DNA of 64,000 bases from Progne subis subis (taxonomy: Eukaryota; Chordata; Aves; Passeriformes; Hirundinidae): contig JAKJHU010000366.1 of NCBI GenBank assembly GCA_022316685.1, forward strand, positions 124,001 to 188,000. Reading direction: 5' to 3'. Below the pieces are notes generated by a model that did not search any database, had not been told where the DNA came from, and saw only the letters and a program-made list of their open reading frames with translations. This document shows positions 42,792 to 53,036 of the stretch, one piece after another. A program made the position numbers and the translations under genes. The first letter of the stretch is position 1. The number at the start of each line of letters is the position of its first letter.

Positions 42792-43432
42792 TGTCGGGGG
42801 GCTTCCCCAACATTCAGGTGGTTTCAGGGTCCCTTTCCCCCCTGCACAGCTCCGAGCCAAGCTGAAGGAAGAGACGGAGTCTTCAGGTGTAGATTTTTCA
42901 AGGTTGCATTTTTCGTTTATTGTTTCTTATCTTACAAATTTCTCACAGTCCAACATATGTTTGCAGCTGCATGGACTTCTCACGTCTCCCCCCGAGCTGG
43001 GCAGTCCTTAATCTTTTATACTAATTACTACGTGTTCGTTATTTACTATTTCTTACCAATGTCTATCATATTATAAAAAGGTCATCTATACACTGACCCA
43101 ATCCTCACTAACTACTTTGTGCTAACGTCATAGCAGAAATGGAGTGAGGGAAGGAGAAGGAAGAAGAAAGAGGCAACGCCCCAGATTCTCCATCTTGTCC
43201 CCATTTACTCCAATGCTATGAACCTAAAATTACTATTTTTTCACTCTGTGATAAACTAAACTACTATTTTTCACACTCCCGTGGCCTGCAAACCCTCTCT
43301 CAGTTTAGGAAGTTTTTCCCATGGACTGAGATCAAAGCCAGTGTCTCTCTAAGCTCTAAGCTGGGTCTCAGAGCCCCCTGCCCAAGTCCCTGACCCTCCA
43401 GGGCAACTAAAGGAATGCCCTGGACTCCAACA
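42792..43432 (-). repeat. 5' LTR of the class II provirus
   Basis: TG...CA boundaries as in the 3' LTR. Right of it the 185-bp array begins in the middle of a monomer. Confidence 0.92.
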
Positions 43433-44470
43433 GATCTCCATAGGAAGGAAGGAACCGAGTCCACGTGTGGCAGGGGCAGTCACCGGAGGCCAAGGCCAAC
43501 CAGATTTTGCCTGGGAGCAACCCTTGGATATACAAAATTTTAGAGGTGGAATCCCAGTTTCAGACATGGACACTTGGATATATAGGGAATTTTGAGGGTG
43601 GAATCCAAATTCCAGCCACTTCTGTGTAGATAAGGACTATTCTTTCCCTTTGGAAGGAGAGCACTGAGCCCCAGTGTTTGGAAACCAGGTGAGAGGCAGC
43701 CCCCAAGAGGCCAAGGGCAGCCAGACCTCCAGACCTGTCTGTCCTGGCAGCTTTCACTTGGGAACAGTCCTTGGATGCATGGAGTTTTGGAGGTGGAATC
43801 CCAATTTCAGCCATGGGCGCCTTGTCAAGATGGATTTTTTTTTCCTATAGGAAAGAAAAGCACCAAGTCCAAGTGATTTGGAAGAAGAGAGTTAGCACCC
43901 TTAGGCCAAGCCAGTCAGACCTGTCTCTCCTGGCACCTTTCATCTAGGGGCTATCCTTGGACTCGGGGCATTTTGGAGGTGGAATTGCAATTTTGGCCAT
44001 GGGCACCTGGACAGGAAGAAGAGCTTCATTAGGAAGTAAAGCACAGAGCCCCAATGTTTCAAAGTGCTAGCCCACAGGAAGCCAAAGCCAGCCAGACTTG
44101 TCAGTCCTGGCAGTTTTTTTCTGGGTGTTATCCTTGGCTATAGGGAATTCTGGGGGCAGATTCCTGATTTTGGCCATGGGTGCCTGGTTGAGATGGATGT
44201 TTTTTCCCATAAGAAAGAAAAGCACATGGTCCCAGTGTCTCAAAGGCAGATGAGAGGTGGCCCTGGGTGGCTAGAGCAGCCAGATCTGTCTCTCCTGGCA
44301 GATTTCATCTGGGAACAATCTTTGCATAGAAGGAAATTTGGAAGAGGAACCCAAATTTTGGCCATGGGCCCCTGGAGGAAGAGGACAGTTCTCTCCCATA
44401 GGAAGGAAAGCCAAAAGCCCCAGTGCTCCAGGGGCAGATGAGAAGCAGCCCTCAACATGCAAAGGTCAGC
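43433..44470 (+). repeat. 185-bp tandem array 2 (about five to six units)
   Basis: Anchors of the GTGGAATCCCAATTTCAGCC-type core near 43546, 43589, 43793, 43979, 44155 and 44343. Most spacings are 176-204 bp and one is a short, 43-bp unit. Same orientation and monomer as array 1. Confidence 0.85.
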
Positions 44471-44519
44471 CAGAGCTGTCAGATGATCCCCAGGAGGCCC
44501 ACCGCCAGACCTGTTCCAT

Positions 44520-45010
44520 GTTCCCTTGGTTTCTTGGGACCTCACGGTGTCACAATGGTCTCCTTGGTTCCATGAGGCCCTGGAGCATCACAATGTTCCC
44601 TTTTTGCTTCTGCAGTGTCACAATGGCCCTGTGCTTCCATGAGGCCCTGGAGTGTCACAATGGCTTCATGGTTCCACAAAGCCCTGATGTGTCACAATGG
44701 CCCCTCAGCTCCAGGCACCGTCACTGTGTCACAATGGCTCCTCCGTGACACTACAGGCTCCACAAGGTCACCATGGACCTTGGAGGCTTTGAGTTTCACA
44801 ATGGTCTCCTTGATTCCATGAGGCACCACAGTGTCACAACGGCCCCTTGGTTCCATGAGGTTCTGTAGTTTCACCATGGTATCCTTGGACCTGCATTGTC
44901 ACAAGTGATCCATGGTTCCATGAAGTTCTGTAGTGTCACCATGGAGTCCTTGGACCCACATTGTCACAACTGACCCATAGCTCCATGAGGTTCTGTAGTG
45001 TCACTGTGGT
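44520..45010 (+). repeat. 37-bp minisatellite next to 185-bp array 2
   Basis: About twelve units of CACAATGGCCCTGTGCTTCC then ATGAGGCCCTGGAGTGT. The last units change to a ~60-bp form (TGGTTCCATGAGGTTCTGTA...GTCACCATGG). Confidence 0.85.
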
Positions 45011-45142
45011 CACTGTCAGAGGCTGGATGAGATCAATGTCCTGAGATGCCTTGGAATGCTTGGAAAGCCCGTGTGGGGTCAAGGGTGGGTCAGGCCTTGG
45101 TTTGTGGTGGGACAGAGCCCCGCCCCCAGTCCCGGCCCTGCA

Positions 45143-45505
45143 GAGCTGTCAATCACACAGCAGGGGCTGCACTAACCCAGCACTGATTGGACGAGCTGTC
45201 AGTCAATCACGCAGAAGATGGTGCTAACACACCTCTGATTGGCCGAGCTGTCAGTCAATCACACAGCAGATGGTGCTAACACACCTCTGATTGGCCGAGC
45301 TGTCAGTCAATCACACAGCAGATGGTGCTAACACACCTCTGATTGGCCGAGCTGTCAGTCAATCACACAGCAGATGGTGCTAACACACCTCTGATTGGCC
45401 GAGCTGTCAGTCAGTCACACCACAGGCAGTGCTAACCCTCCTTGGCTCAGCTGTCAATCACACACAATCAGCAGCTGCCAACCCTGACTCTGATTGGGCA
45501 ACCAA
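45143..45505 (+). repeat. 52-bp tandem array with CCAAT boxes
   Basis: Seven units built on GAGCTGTCAGTCAATCACAC and CTAACACACCTCTGATTGGC. Three central units (starting near 45245, 45297, 45349) are identical. Each of six units carries ATTGG, a CCAAT box on the minus strand. Confidence 0.9.
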
Positions 45506-46085
45506 CAGAAGTCCCCCGCAAAGGGTGGGCCCATGAAGGCCCAGGAGGTAAAAAAGCCAGAGGACGAGGTCAGCCCATCGTCTGGATCCTGCCTTCTCCT
45601 GGGATTCTCCTGTGAGCAATACTGGAATCCTAGCAGATGGTACCTATATGTGTGTTCCTATAGATCTTCTGTCTTTCTGTTGTTCTCCATTTCTTCTTCT
45701 AATCCTACTTACCTGGAGCATTTTGGGGTAACTTACCATCTTAAAGATTTAAAGGTTTCTAGATTGAATTAAGTTAATGAATTTAATGCTATGATAAGAG
45801 TTTTATGTAGAATTGGGTGCTATATTAAACTCTTTGCCAAAGTTCCTTGATTGTCTGTATTTTGCCAGTAAAATCTTGTGTCATTGTTACCTCTTGGCTC
45901 AGTTGGTTAGAGCATGGTGCTAGTATCACGGAGGTTGGGGTTCAATCCCTGTGTGGCTCATTCACATAAGAGTTGGACTTGTGGGTCCCTTCCTACCAAG
46001 AATATTCTTTGCATCTGTCCATGTTGAGAATATCTGGTTGGTGTTTCTCCTCTGTGCCAAACTCAAGTAAAGGAACATTTGGTTA
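45506..46085 (+). repeat. LTR-like unit downstream of the CCAAT array
   Basis: Related to 14745-15125. With the array it looks like an LTR: repeated enhancer, then an A-rich TATA-like GGTAAAAAAGCC (about 45548), then transcribed-like sequence. TG/CA ends were not pinned. A SINE is inserted in it at 45889. Confidence 0.5.
45889..46015 (+). mobile_element. tRNA-Ile-derived SINE (TguSINE1-like)
   Basis: Shows a tRNA-like head (GGCTCAGTTGGTTAGAGCAT, GGTGCTAGTA, GGTTGGGGTTCAATCCCTGT) with internal A and B boxes. A CR1-like tail follows (GAGTTGGACTTGTGGGTCCC, then TTCCTACCAAGAATATTCTT). This structure matches the songbird SINE mobilised by CR1 (family knowledge). Confidence 0.85.
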
Positions 46086-46109
46086 CCCCATGCATTTAAG
46101 AGTTCTGGG

Positions 46110-46250
46110 GTGTTACAGCCCTGCAGGCTCACAATGGCCTCTTGTTTCCATGAGGCCCCACAGTGTCACACAGGCCCCTGGTTCCATGGGTCCCAGCAGT
46201 GCCACAAGGATCCCCTTGGTTCCACAATGTCACCCATGGCCCCATTCCAC
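46110..46250 (+). repeat. Short 37-bp minisatellite array
   Basis: About four units (CTCACAATGGCCTCTTGTTT, CATGAGGCCCCACAGTGT). Confidence 0.75.
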
Positions 46251-46502
46251 ATGGTTATGTGTCAGAGGAGGGGAATTCAGAGCCTTTTTCCTCTGTGGGC
46301 TGAGGATCTGCATTTCCAATGGCCCTGCAGCTGCCAAAGGGGCCTTTTTTGCTAAGATGAGAACAGTTCTGCTGAAATCCTGTCATAAACCTGCTTTTCC
46401 TGCAAATGTGCCCAAATGAATCCTAATTATTTGCAGCCCCAGGTCTTGTGTGGGTGCAGGTGTGAGAACTGAAGGAAGGAACAGCTCTGGTGGGGATAAG
46501 TT

Positions 46503-46685
46503 CTTTTTTCTTGATAGCTTTTCTTTTGTTTTGTTTTGGGTTTGGTTTTTTTTTTTTTGCTGTTGTTTTTGTCATTTGTTTTGGTTTTGTTGTTCTTGTT
46601 CTTTGGTTTGGTTGTTTTTTTTTTTTTTTTTAATTGGGAGGAATTTTGTTTTGGTATGTAATTTTTTTGTTTGTTCGTTTTTTGG

Positions 46686-46723
<38 letters not shown>

Positions 46724-46745
46724 TTTGTTTATTTTTAATTAACTC
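46503..46745. repeat. T-rich low-complexity tract
   Basis: Long runs of T and TTTG, including over 35 T in a row near 46690-46727. Confidence 0.95.
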
Positions 46746-47079
46746 CCCGTGTCATCCCTGGGCAGAGCTCTGTAACTCTGTGTGACACTTGCCTGTGGCA
46801 CTGTGGAGGTGGCCAGGGGGACCTTCCCCGAGCTGTGTGCACAGCAATGCACATCAGCCCAGGCCGGGGGTGCTCAGTGCCCGCTCAGTTTTGCTGTCTG
46901 GCTGTGGCTCTGGACGCTTCCCTTGGAGCGTCTCCAGGCAGGGAACGTTGGAGCTGTCCCCACCGTGGTGTCACAGAGAGGGGAACGCTGGGGCTGTGCC
47001 GCTCCTGCCCCGGCCCCAAGAGCTCTGCCAGCGCCTGGAGGAGACACAAAGGCTGAGCCCAAGGGTGAGAACTGCAGAA

Positions 47080-47420
47080 GGGGCTGAGCTGGGAGGGAGG
47101 CAGCGGGATCATGGAGTGCAGGCCCTGGCCCTGCACAGACAGCCCAACAGTGGCAGCCTGGGCATTCCCGGGAGCGGTGTCCAAAGGCTCCTGGAGCTGC
47201 GGCAGCCTCGCAGCTGTGACCATTCCCTGGGGAGCCTGGTGAGTGGTCAAGGCCCCTGCAGGGGGAGAAGCTTTTGCTGTTCTCCAGCCCGCAGCTGGCC
47301 TGGCCCAGCCCCAGCCGTTCCCTGGGGTGCATTCCCTGTTGGCCCCGGGGCAGAAGTCTCAGCTGCCCCTGCTGCTGTCCCTGGGCAGGAGGCGCAGCCC
47401 CCGGGGAGCTCTGAGCTCCG
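47080..47420 (-). mobile_element. Diverged CR1 LINE fragment
   Basis: Text resembles 6950-7240: GCTGAGCTGGGAGGGAGGCA, GGCCCTGGCCCTGCACAGAC, GGTGTCCAAAGGCTCCTGGA. More decayed than the other CR1 copies. Confidence 0.6.
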
Positions 47421-47777
47421 TCTGCTGCTGGGCTGCGGCCGAAGCGAGCCAGTGCCGGCAGAGCTCTGGGGAAAGGTCCCGGCCCTGGCTTGGGGCTGGG
47501 CCAGAGCCCAGGGAGAAAATCAACTTGCAGCTGCTGCCCCAGAGCAGGGAAGAGCAGGAATTGCTGGCTGGGAGAGACTCTTGCCAAGGGCCTGCAGCGC
47601 CAGGACACAGGCCATGGCTGGGCACTGCCTGGGGCCAGGGTGAGCTGGGATGTGGGGATGGACTTGTTCCCTGGGAGGGTGGTGGGGCCCAGGCACAGAG
47701 TGGGAGGAAAAGCTGCGGCTGCCCTGGAATGGCTGGAAGTGTGCAAGGGCTGGTTGGAGGGGACTTCCTGCCCAGAA

Positions 47778-47876
47778 GGGATGGGATGGGATGGGATGGG
47801 ATGGGATGGGATGGGATGGGATGGGATGGGATGGGATGGGATGGGATGGGATGGGATGGGATGGGATGGGATGGGT
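47778..47876. repeat. (GGGAT)n microsatellite
   Basis: About twenty perfect five-base units. Protein frames through it (GWDGMGWDGM-like) are artefacts. Confidence 0.97.
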
Positions 47877-48184
47877 GGGAAGTGTAATGTGGGGTGTAAT
47901 TGCAGTGTGGGGGTGGCAGGAAAGTTGGGAGGAGTAGGGATTGCAGTGGGGGGATGGGATGGTTTGGGCTCCTGGAGTAGGGGAGTAGAGGGAGGGAAAT
48001 CAAGAAGCAGTTTTTAAAGGCTGCTGGTGCAATAAGAAATTTTGAGGCCTGGAAGTGTCTTGTGGAAGGTTGCCGTGAAATTGGGAAGGCTGAGTTTAAG
48101 GTGCTGTGCTGTGCAGGCTGAGGTAGAGTGGAAGTGATTTTGGGAGTGTAAGGGCACCTGCTCCCAAGAAGAAAGAAAGAAATG

Positions 48185-48262
48185 AGAGGGAGGGAGGGAA
48201 GGAAGGGAGGAAGGGAGGGAGGGAGGGAGGAAGGAAGGAAGGAAGGAAGAGAAGAAGGAAAG
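48185..48262. repeat. (GGAA/GGGA)n purine-rich tract
   Basis: Nearly pure G/A on plus, made of GGGA and GGAA units, at the edge of the class I provirus. Confidence 0.93.
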
Positions 48263-48265
48263 GGT

Positions 48266-49107
48266 TGTAAATGAAACTCTATATGTCTTATTTAATAAGT
48301 ACAAAGTTGAATTTTGCAGCAATGTAATTTTATTTAATTAGTATTTTATAATCAAGCATATACAAAAAATTGGGCAGTGATCAATTAACGATAAGTACTG
48401 TTTAGATCGAGCATAAGTAAAACTGACCAGGGTACGGACAGAGGGTTTCTCACCCTACCTCACGTACAAAACAAAGTAATCCAAGTTAAACTTATATGCT
48501 GTAAGCTAATACATATTCATTAATATTTCTCATGAATCTCCTTCTATTACCAATTCTTAAAGTCTATGTCGCTATACTACATAGTGCATGCTTCACTTTT
48601 TGCTAGATGGTCTTCTTGGCTTCTTGGTGGTCTTCTTCAGATGAACGCTCATCATCTTCCTTGTGTCCTATGAATAACCTTACTGATTGCGTGTGCACTC
48701 TAAATTTTGTGTTATACATAACTAAGCATTATGTTCCAAAAAGTAATTATTTCATGGATCCAACGAGCTCCCAAACTCCCTACCTTGGAATAGTCCCAGC
48801 TTTGCCCATCTCAAGGCCAGTTCTATCTTAAGACATTCTGTATCCCATCACATCTGCAAAGGGCCCATCTCCTGACCTTGGAGTAGTCCCAGCTTGGGCC
48901 AATCCAGCTTTGAAACTCTTGCTTATCTCAAACTGCATCCTGTATCTTATTTTTCTCATGTAGCATCTGTCAAGGGGCGCATCTGCTTTGTAACACTACT
49001 CACATCTACTTTTTCCTTTACTACTTTATCACAAATGCTTTCTAAAATATATATTTCTAAAATATTACTATATTTACAATTAGCATGAATCATTTTCATT
49101 TATTACA
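48266..49107 (-). repeat. 3' LTR of the class I provirus
   Basis: The right edge (TATTACA on plus) abuts a polypurine tract. The left edge is placed at TGTAAATGAAAC by its TG start and is approximate. It contains AATAAA-type motifs on the minus strand near 48330. Confidence 0.6.
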
Positions 49108-49120
49108 ATTTCCCCCATTT
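49108..49120 (-). other. Polypurine tract of the class I provirus
   Basis: Minus-strand AAATGGGGGAAAT adjacent to TGTAATAAATG at the LTR start. Confidence 0.7.
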
Positions 49121-49252
49121 ATCTTTTTAATCATATTGATTCTTGCTTTTTAATTAAAACTGAATCTTGATTTTTTTCTATATTCTCAATAAACCTGGTT
49201 TTCATGCTCTCTTATTTCAGCCTCTAATTTTTCTAACATCTCCCGTGCTGCA

Positions 49253-51000
49253 TCAAGCTTTTTGCTTTTCTTTATATTCAGTCAACATCTCTTTGGCTCC
49301 TTTCTTTTCAGTGTGAGTAAGTTTAGCTTTTAATATTATCAAAGGATTTGTTTTCCCTTTTGCTGCCAGTTCTGGATCAGTGGGCATTGCTGCAATTTGC
49401 ATTCCTTGTATCACTGGGTGGATTAGTCTAAGAAGACATGGAATCATGCATGGTAAGAATAACAATCCTAATCCAGAACATAACAGCATAAATCCCACCT
49501 TCTTCCACCAGGCTCCTCCAAAGAGGTTATCCCACCAATCCGTTTTTAGAATAGAATTCCACTTTTGAACAGGTACGTGTGCCACCCTTTTAATTTCTTC
49601 AGCAAGTTTTGTGATGGCTTCCCCATGATCATCTCTCTCCACACAGCACTCAGATTCCTTAAATCTTCCTCAAACTCCCCCTTCTTCAGCCAACAGATAA
49701 TCTAGGGCAATTCTGGTTTGATATACAAATGCTCACATTTGTGAATGCTGCTTGGCCAGTAACTTCAGGGCATCAGAAGTATGGTTTGATACAACCTCCA
49801 CTCCCGCCTGGAGTCTTATCAACCATTCAATAGATAAATTGGGGTCCTATATCCCCAAGATCCATCCTCAGCCCAAGTTGCTGGGTCATAATATGCTATG
49901 ATTCTTTCTGCAGGCCATTCTTCTTCCCCCCATTCCTGGTTTCCCCCTGCCTTTGGGAAGTCGAGGTTTAAATCTCTTTTATTCCTTTCTAGAGTCTCAT
50001 CAAGTGGTGTTCCCAGCATATTGCTCCTAGACCTTGGGATGACGAAGAAGGAGGGTCGTATAACTCCTAAGGTACAGGTTCCCTCCCACTTTTGAGGTAA
50101 TTCACTCTATGCTCATTGCCCACAAATGCAATATATTCCATCAGGGGCTTTCCATTTACTCTCTGTTTTTTTCTGTTGTTCCCAGTAGGATTTTAGGTCT
50201 TTTTTGGATTGGTAGGGGTTAGCTCCAGGACTTTTATGCCAGCACAAATCAGTTTGATTATTCCACTCACAATTCATTTCCTTTGTTATTCCCCAATACC
50301 CAGTAAAAGTTTTTGGTTGCCAGGTCTTAGTTTTATTATCCGAATTAACTACTAAAGTAGATATACAAGGAGTATATCCTACTTCATTATATTTCCTTCC
50401 TTCTCAAGTTACACAGACTGTTCCAATTACTTGATGACTCAAAATCCATCCTTCAGGTCTTTTAATGTCTTGGAAATTTGAGTATGATTCCATTTGAAAA
50501 ATTGTTCTGGAGCTAGACTCTCACCTCTCCACAGCCATCTTTCAGCCATTCTAAGTCCCCACAGATCACTATAATCCTAATTCCGTAGCAATTTCTTGCA
50601 TCAAACTACAAAAGTTCTTGTGTGAGGTTGTCAAATCCCAGTCACTATACTGCTGTTTGAATTGTTCATACAGCTTATCCAGTTCCTTTAATTCTTTCCC
50701 TATGGCTTTTTACATCTTTCGTTTGTTTTTTTTGTTTTTCTTCTTTTTTCCTTAGTGCTGTACCTCCTATACCTATACTTGGATCATTCCCATTCTCATC
50801 TTTCTCAAAACAAAAAAAGTTTTCATATTGAGGACAGATTTGATCACTATAAGGATAAGGAGCTGGTCCATTAAATCCTAATTTTTCCCTACCCAATCCA
50901 TTTTTCTATTTTTAACACAAACATCTATAAAATTGCTGTGATCGTAGCAGGCACTAACATGTGGATGTGCCATGAAACAAATTCCATCTTGTCCTTGACC
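49253..51000 (-). pseudogene. env: env remnant of the class I provirus
   Basis: The C-terminal part (49253-49642) has a membrane anchor (FMLLCSGLGLLFLPCMIPCL) and a polar tail. Upstream, 49690-50019 includes a transmembrane-subunit ectodomain with a conserved ALDYLLAE-like stretch and, before it, WAEDGSWGYRTPIYLLNG. Surface-subunit text persists in pieces up to about 51000 (for example 50675-50896 with DQICPQYENFFCFEKDENG). Many stops and shifts; not functional. Confidence 0.75.
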
Positions 51001-51890
51001 CATGGAGTGATGCATTTATTACAGGGATCAATTATTGGGACTTTGTTTTTGCATAGATTGTTCTCTCATTGCCCTCTTGTGCTGCTTGTTTTATTATTGT
51101 TTGTTCCTGCATTGCTCATTCCCTTCTCTCATGGACTCTGTCCAGAGTGGCTCCATAGTTTTGGCCAGTTGCCAAGGGCATCACGACAAACACAGTGAAA
51201 ATAATCCTCAGGAGTTTTGACTTTCTACTCCTCAAGGCCCTTTGGGTTGCAGCCAAGGGCCAAGATGTCAGGATTCTTGGCAGCAAAGTTTATATCCTGG
51301 GATCTAGTCACTGGTGCATTTGGTCTCACTGGTACCCTTGGCCTCATGTTTGTTTCAAGGATGGCACAGATTACTCACAGTTCTCGCAGCACTGCCCTCT
51401 CTCTCTCTCTCTGGGTTAGTCAGCTACTTCTTCTTTTAGTCTAAACCACCAAAGCTCTGAGATGTGCCAACCACAATAAGATTTGCTTTTTCACTACTTC
51501 AGTTAACAACCTGATTTGTTGGTAGCTTTTTGCTCCAAAGTTGGGGATTATTATTAAGTCTTCATCCCACCAATAGGCACATTCGCAATGCCAATTCACG
51601 TAAGAAATGTGTCTATAGTGTGGCACACAAATTCCTTCTCCACAGCAACTGTTAATTATGATACAGTGGTCTATAATATATGAATTGTTTGCTCTCACCT
51701 GCTCAAAAGCTAATATAGTAAAAACTCATTGGTCTAAATTTTCTATTAATTGAATGCTGCATAAAAGGTTCCATCTTCATATCTCAAAGGTGTTCCAAAA
51801 AAATCACTGAAAAAGCTTTTTAAAGTTAACTGTTCACACGCAATCTAAGCAAGTTAAACAAATCAATTGTCTCTCTCTCTTCTGCTCTTG
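51000..51890 (-). other. Decayed env-side sequence, no frame readable
   Basis: Lies between the env pieces and the Cys-rich frames. A short Cys-rich open stretch at 51441-51698 (CCGEGICVPHYRHISYVNWH) may be surface-subunit coding. The rest cannot be assigned. Confidence 0.4.
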
Positions 51891-52043
51891 TTATCTCCAC
51901 CACAAATTAAGGCAAAGCGCACAAATAACACAAACCCATGGGCGACACTCTAAGCCATGCTTAGTACACTCCCAGTGTGTTACTTGTTCTTGGACTCTTT
52001 TAGTAACAGGTGTTTCCAGTCTCTTTTCTGGAATTGTAGTTCC
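51891..52043 (-). CDS. Small Cys/His-rich frame between pol and env (unknown)
   Basis: An open frame of 50 codons between a TGA (52044-52046) and a TAA (51891-51893). It contains a Lys/Arg-rich first half, then WECTKHGLEC and a Cys-rich hydrophobic end (WVCVICALCLNLWW). No ATG begins it, so it would be a second coding exon or a remnant. The CxKHGxxC pattern recurs in the frame at 52515-52856. Function unknown. The hydrophobic end could also be an env signal peptide. Confidence 0.3.
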   Translation of the reverse strand, partial: GTTIPEKRLETPVTKRVQEQVTHWECTKHGLECRPWVCVICALCLNLWWR

Positions 52044-52514
52044 TCAATGAAATCTGTTAGTGTTAGTCTGAGGGCCTCTTAAAAGATTTTCAATTTTCAG
52101 GCTGTTCCCATTGATCAAGGAAGTGTCTAATCCCTTCCCATCGCATTGTTCTGCCTCCAAACTCAGTGGAGTTGCTGTACAGCCAATCCAGAATGCCTAA
52201 TTTTTCTAATAAATTAAAGTTAGTTGCAATTACAAACACAAACCTTTAATGTTAACTATCAAAGGAGTTTTATAACCTAGGTTAAGCAAGACAATTTATC
52301 TTTTCTGTTGTTTCTGGGTATCCTACTATATCCACATCTTACTTTTATTATCCTTTGTTGTTCCTGCAGTGTTCTCAAAGCCACTAATCGTTCCATGTGA
52401 TACGCTAAATAAATAATGCTCTTTGTACTTGATCTTCTATTATATAAGTATCAATGTTGATCTGTGCTAAAACCCAATTTGCATTCTAAAGTCTCGCTCT
52501 ACTCTACTAAAACA

Positions 52515-52856
52515 TCATATACAATTAATCATAAAAGCTACATCTCTTTGGTCCCAAGGTACAGTTGTTCTGTGCCAATGTCTTTGTCTCAGCCACTTCA
52601 TGGTCACTGCTTTACACCGCTCACACTGATGACCGTGTTTGCAGCAACCTTGCTGAAACATGGAAACTTCTCTCTGCGGGATGGCAGCTTCTGACCTTTC
52701 TGTACTAAGGATATCTTGAATATCCTGGGGCTGGGTTATTCTTTCAATATGTGGGTGGCACACCAAATGTATTGCAGCATTATGTGAAATCCACAGCCGA
52801 AAATGATTTTCCATATGAGCTATAGCCTCTGGGCACCAAATACTCTCTTCAGCCAT
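52515..52856 (-). CDS. Intact 113-codon Cys/His-rich ORF between pol and env (unknown)
   Basis: ATG at 52856 in a favourable context (GACATGG), uninterrupted to its stop at 52515. The product begins MAEESIWCPEAIAHMENHF, has a polar middle, and carries a Cys/His cluster CCKHGHQCERC followed by a basic stretch (MKWLRQRHWHR). That resembles a small zinc-binding nucleic-acid-binding protein in general form, but I recognise no family. It is intact where gag, pol and env of the same provirus are broken. Position between pol and env suits a retroviral accessory gene. It could equally be a chance frame. Confidence 0.4.
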   Translation of the reverse strand: MAEESIWCPEAIAHMENHFRLWISHNAAIHLVCHPHIERITQPQDIQDILSTERSEAAIPQREVSMFQQGCCKHGHQCERCKAVTMKWLRQRHWHRTTVPWDQRDVAFMINCI

Positions 52857-53036
52857 GTCGTGGATTAATTACAGTTTTACTTTAAACTGTATTTTGGACC
52901 TCAATAAAAAGGTTTAATCAAATTTAAGTCTTTTTTAATTTTACTTTCAGGTCTCCTGGTGTCAAATAATTTTCCAATCTTTATTGGGTATAGGTCCTTT
53001 TACCCTTGAAGCATGAGTCTAGCCTTTTTCTGCCAT

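Larger units (their letters stand above)
36272..43432 (-). mobile_element. Class II provirus with both LTRs, decayed
   Basis: Minus strand. The 5' LTR is at 42792-43432 and the 3' LTR at 36272-36914. Internal order is primer-binding site, gag matrix, GC-rich unassigned gag region, RT, RNase H end, integrase, env surface and transmembrane parts, then polypurine tract. The RT is betaretrovirus-like (YMDD), while the env transmembrane part is alpharetrovirus-like (inference from motifs). Most of capsid, nucleocapsid, protease and the first part of RT are missing, so it carries a large internal deletion. LTRs differ by roughly 20 changes in 640 bp by eye, so it is older than the ERV-L-like provirus. 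The flanks 36266-36271 and 43433-43438 do not match, so no target-site duplication is visible. Confidence 0.88.

Noticed and set aside
45143..45505. CRISPR-like array
   Set aside because: Direct tandem units with no unique spacers, in a vertebrate context.
45889..45965. Functional tRNA-Ile gene
   Set aside because: Diverged arms, no clean acceptor stem, and a CR1-like tail show it is a SINE head.
47243..48003. Frames of 175-214 codons with GWDGM or PSHPI repeats
   Set aside because: Products of the (GGGAT)n microsatellite on either strand.
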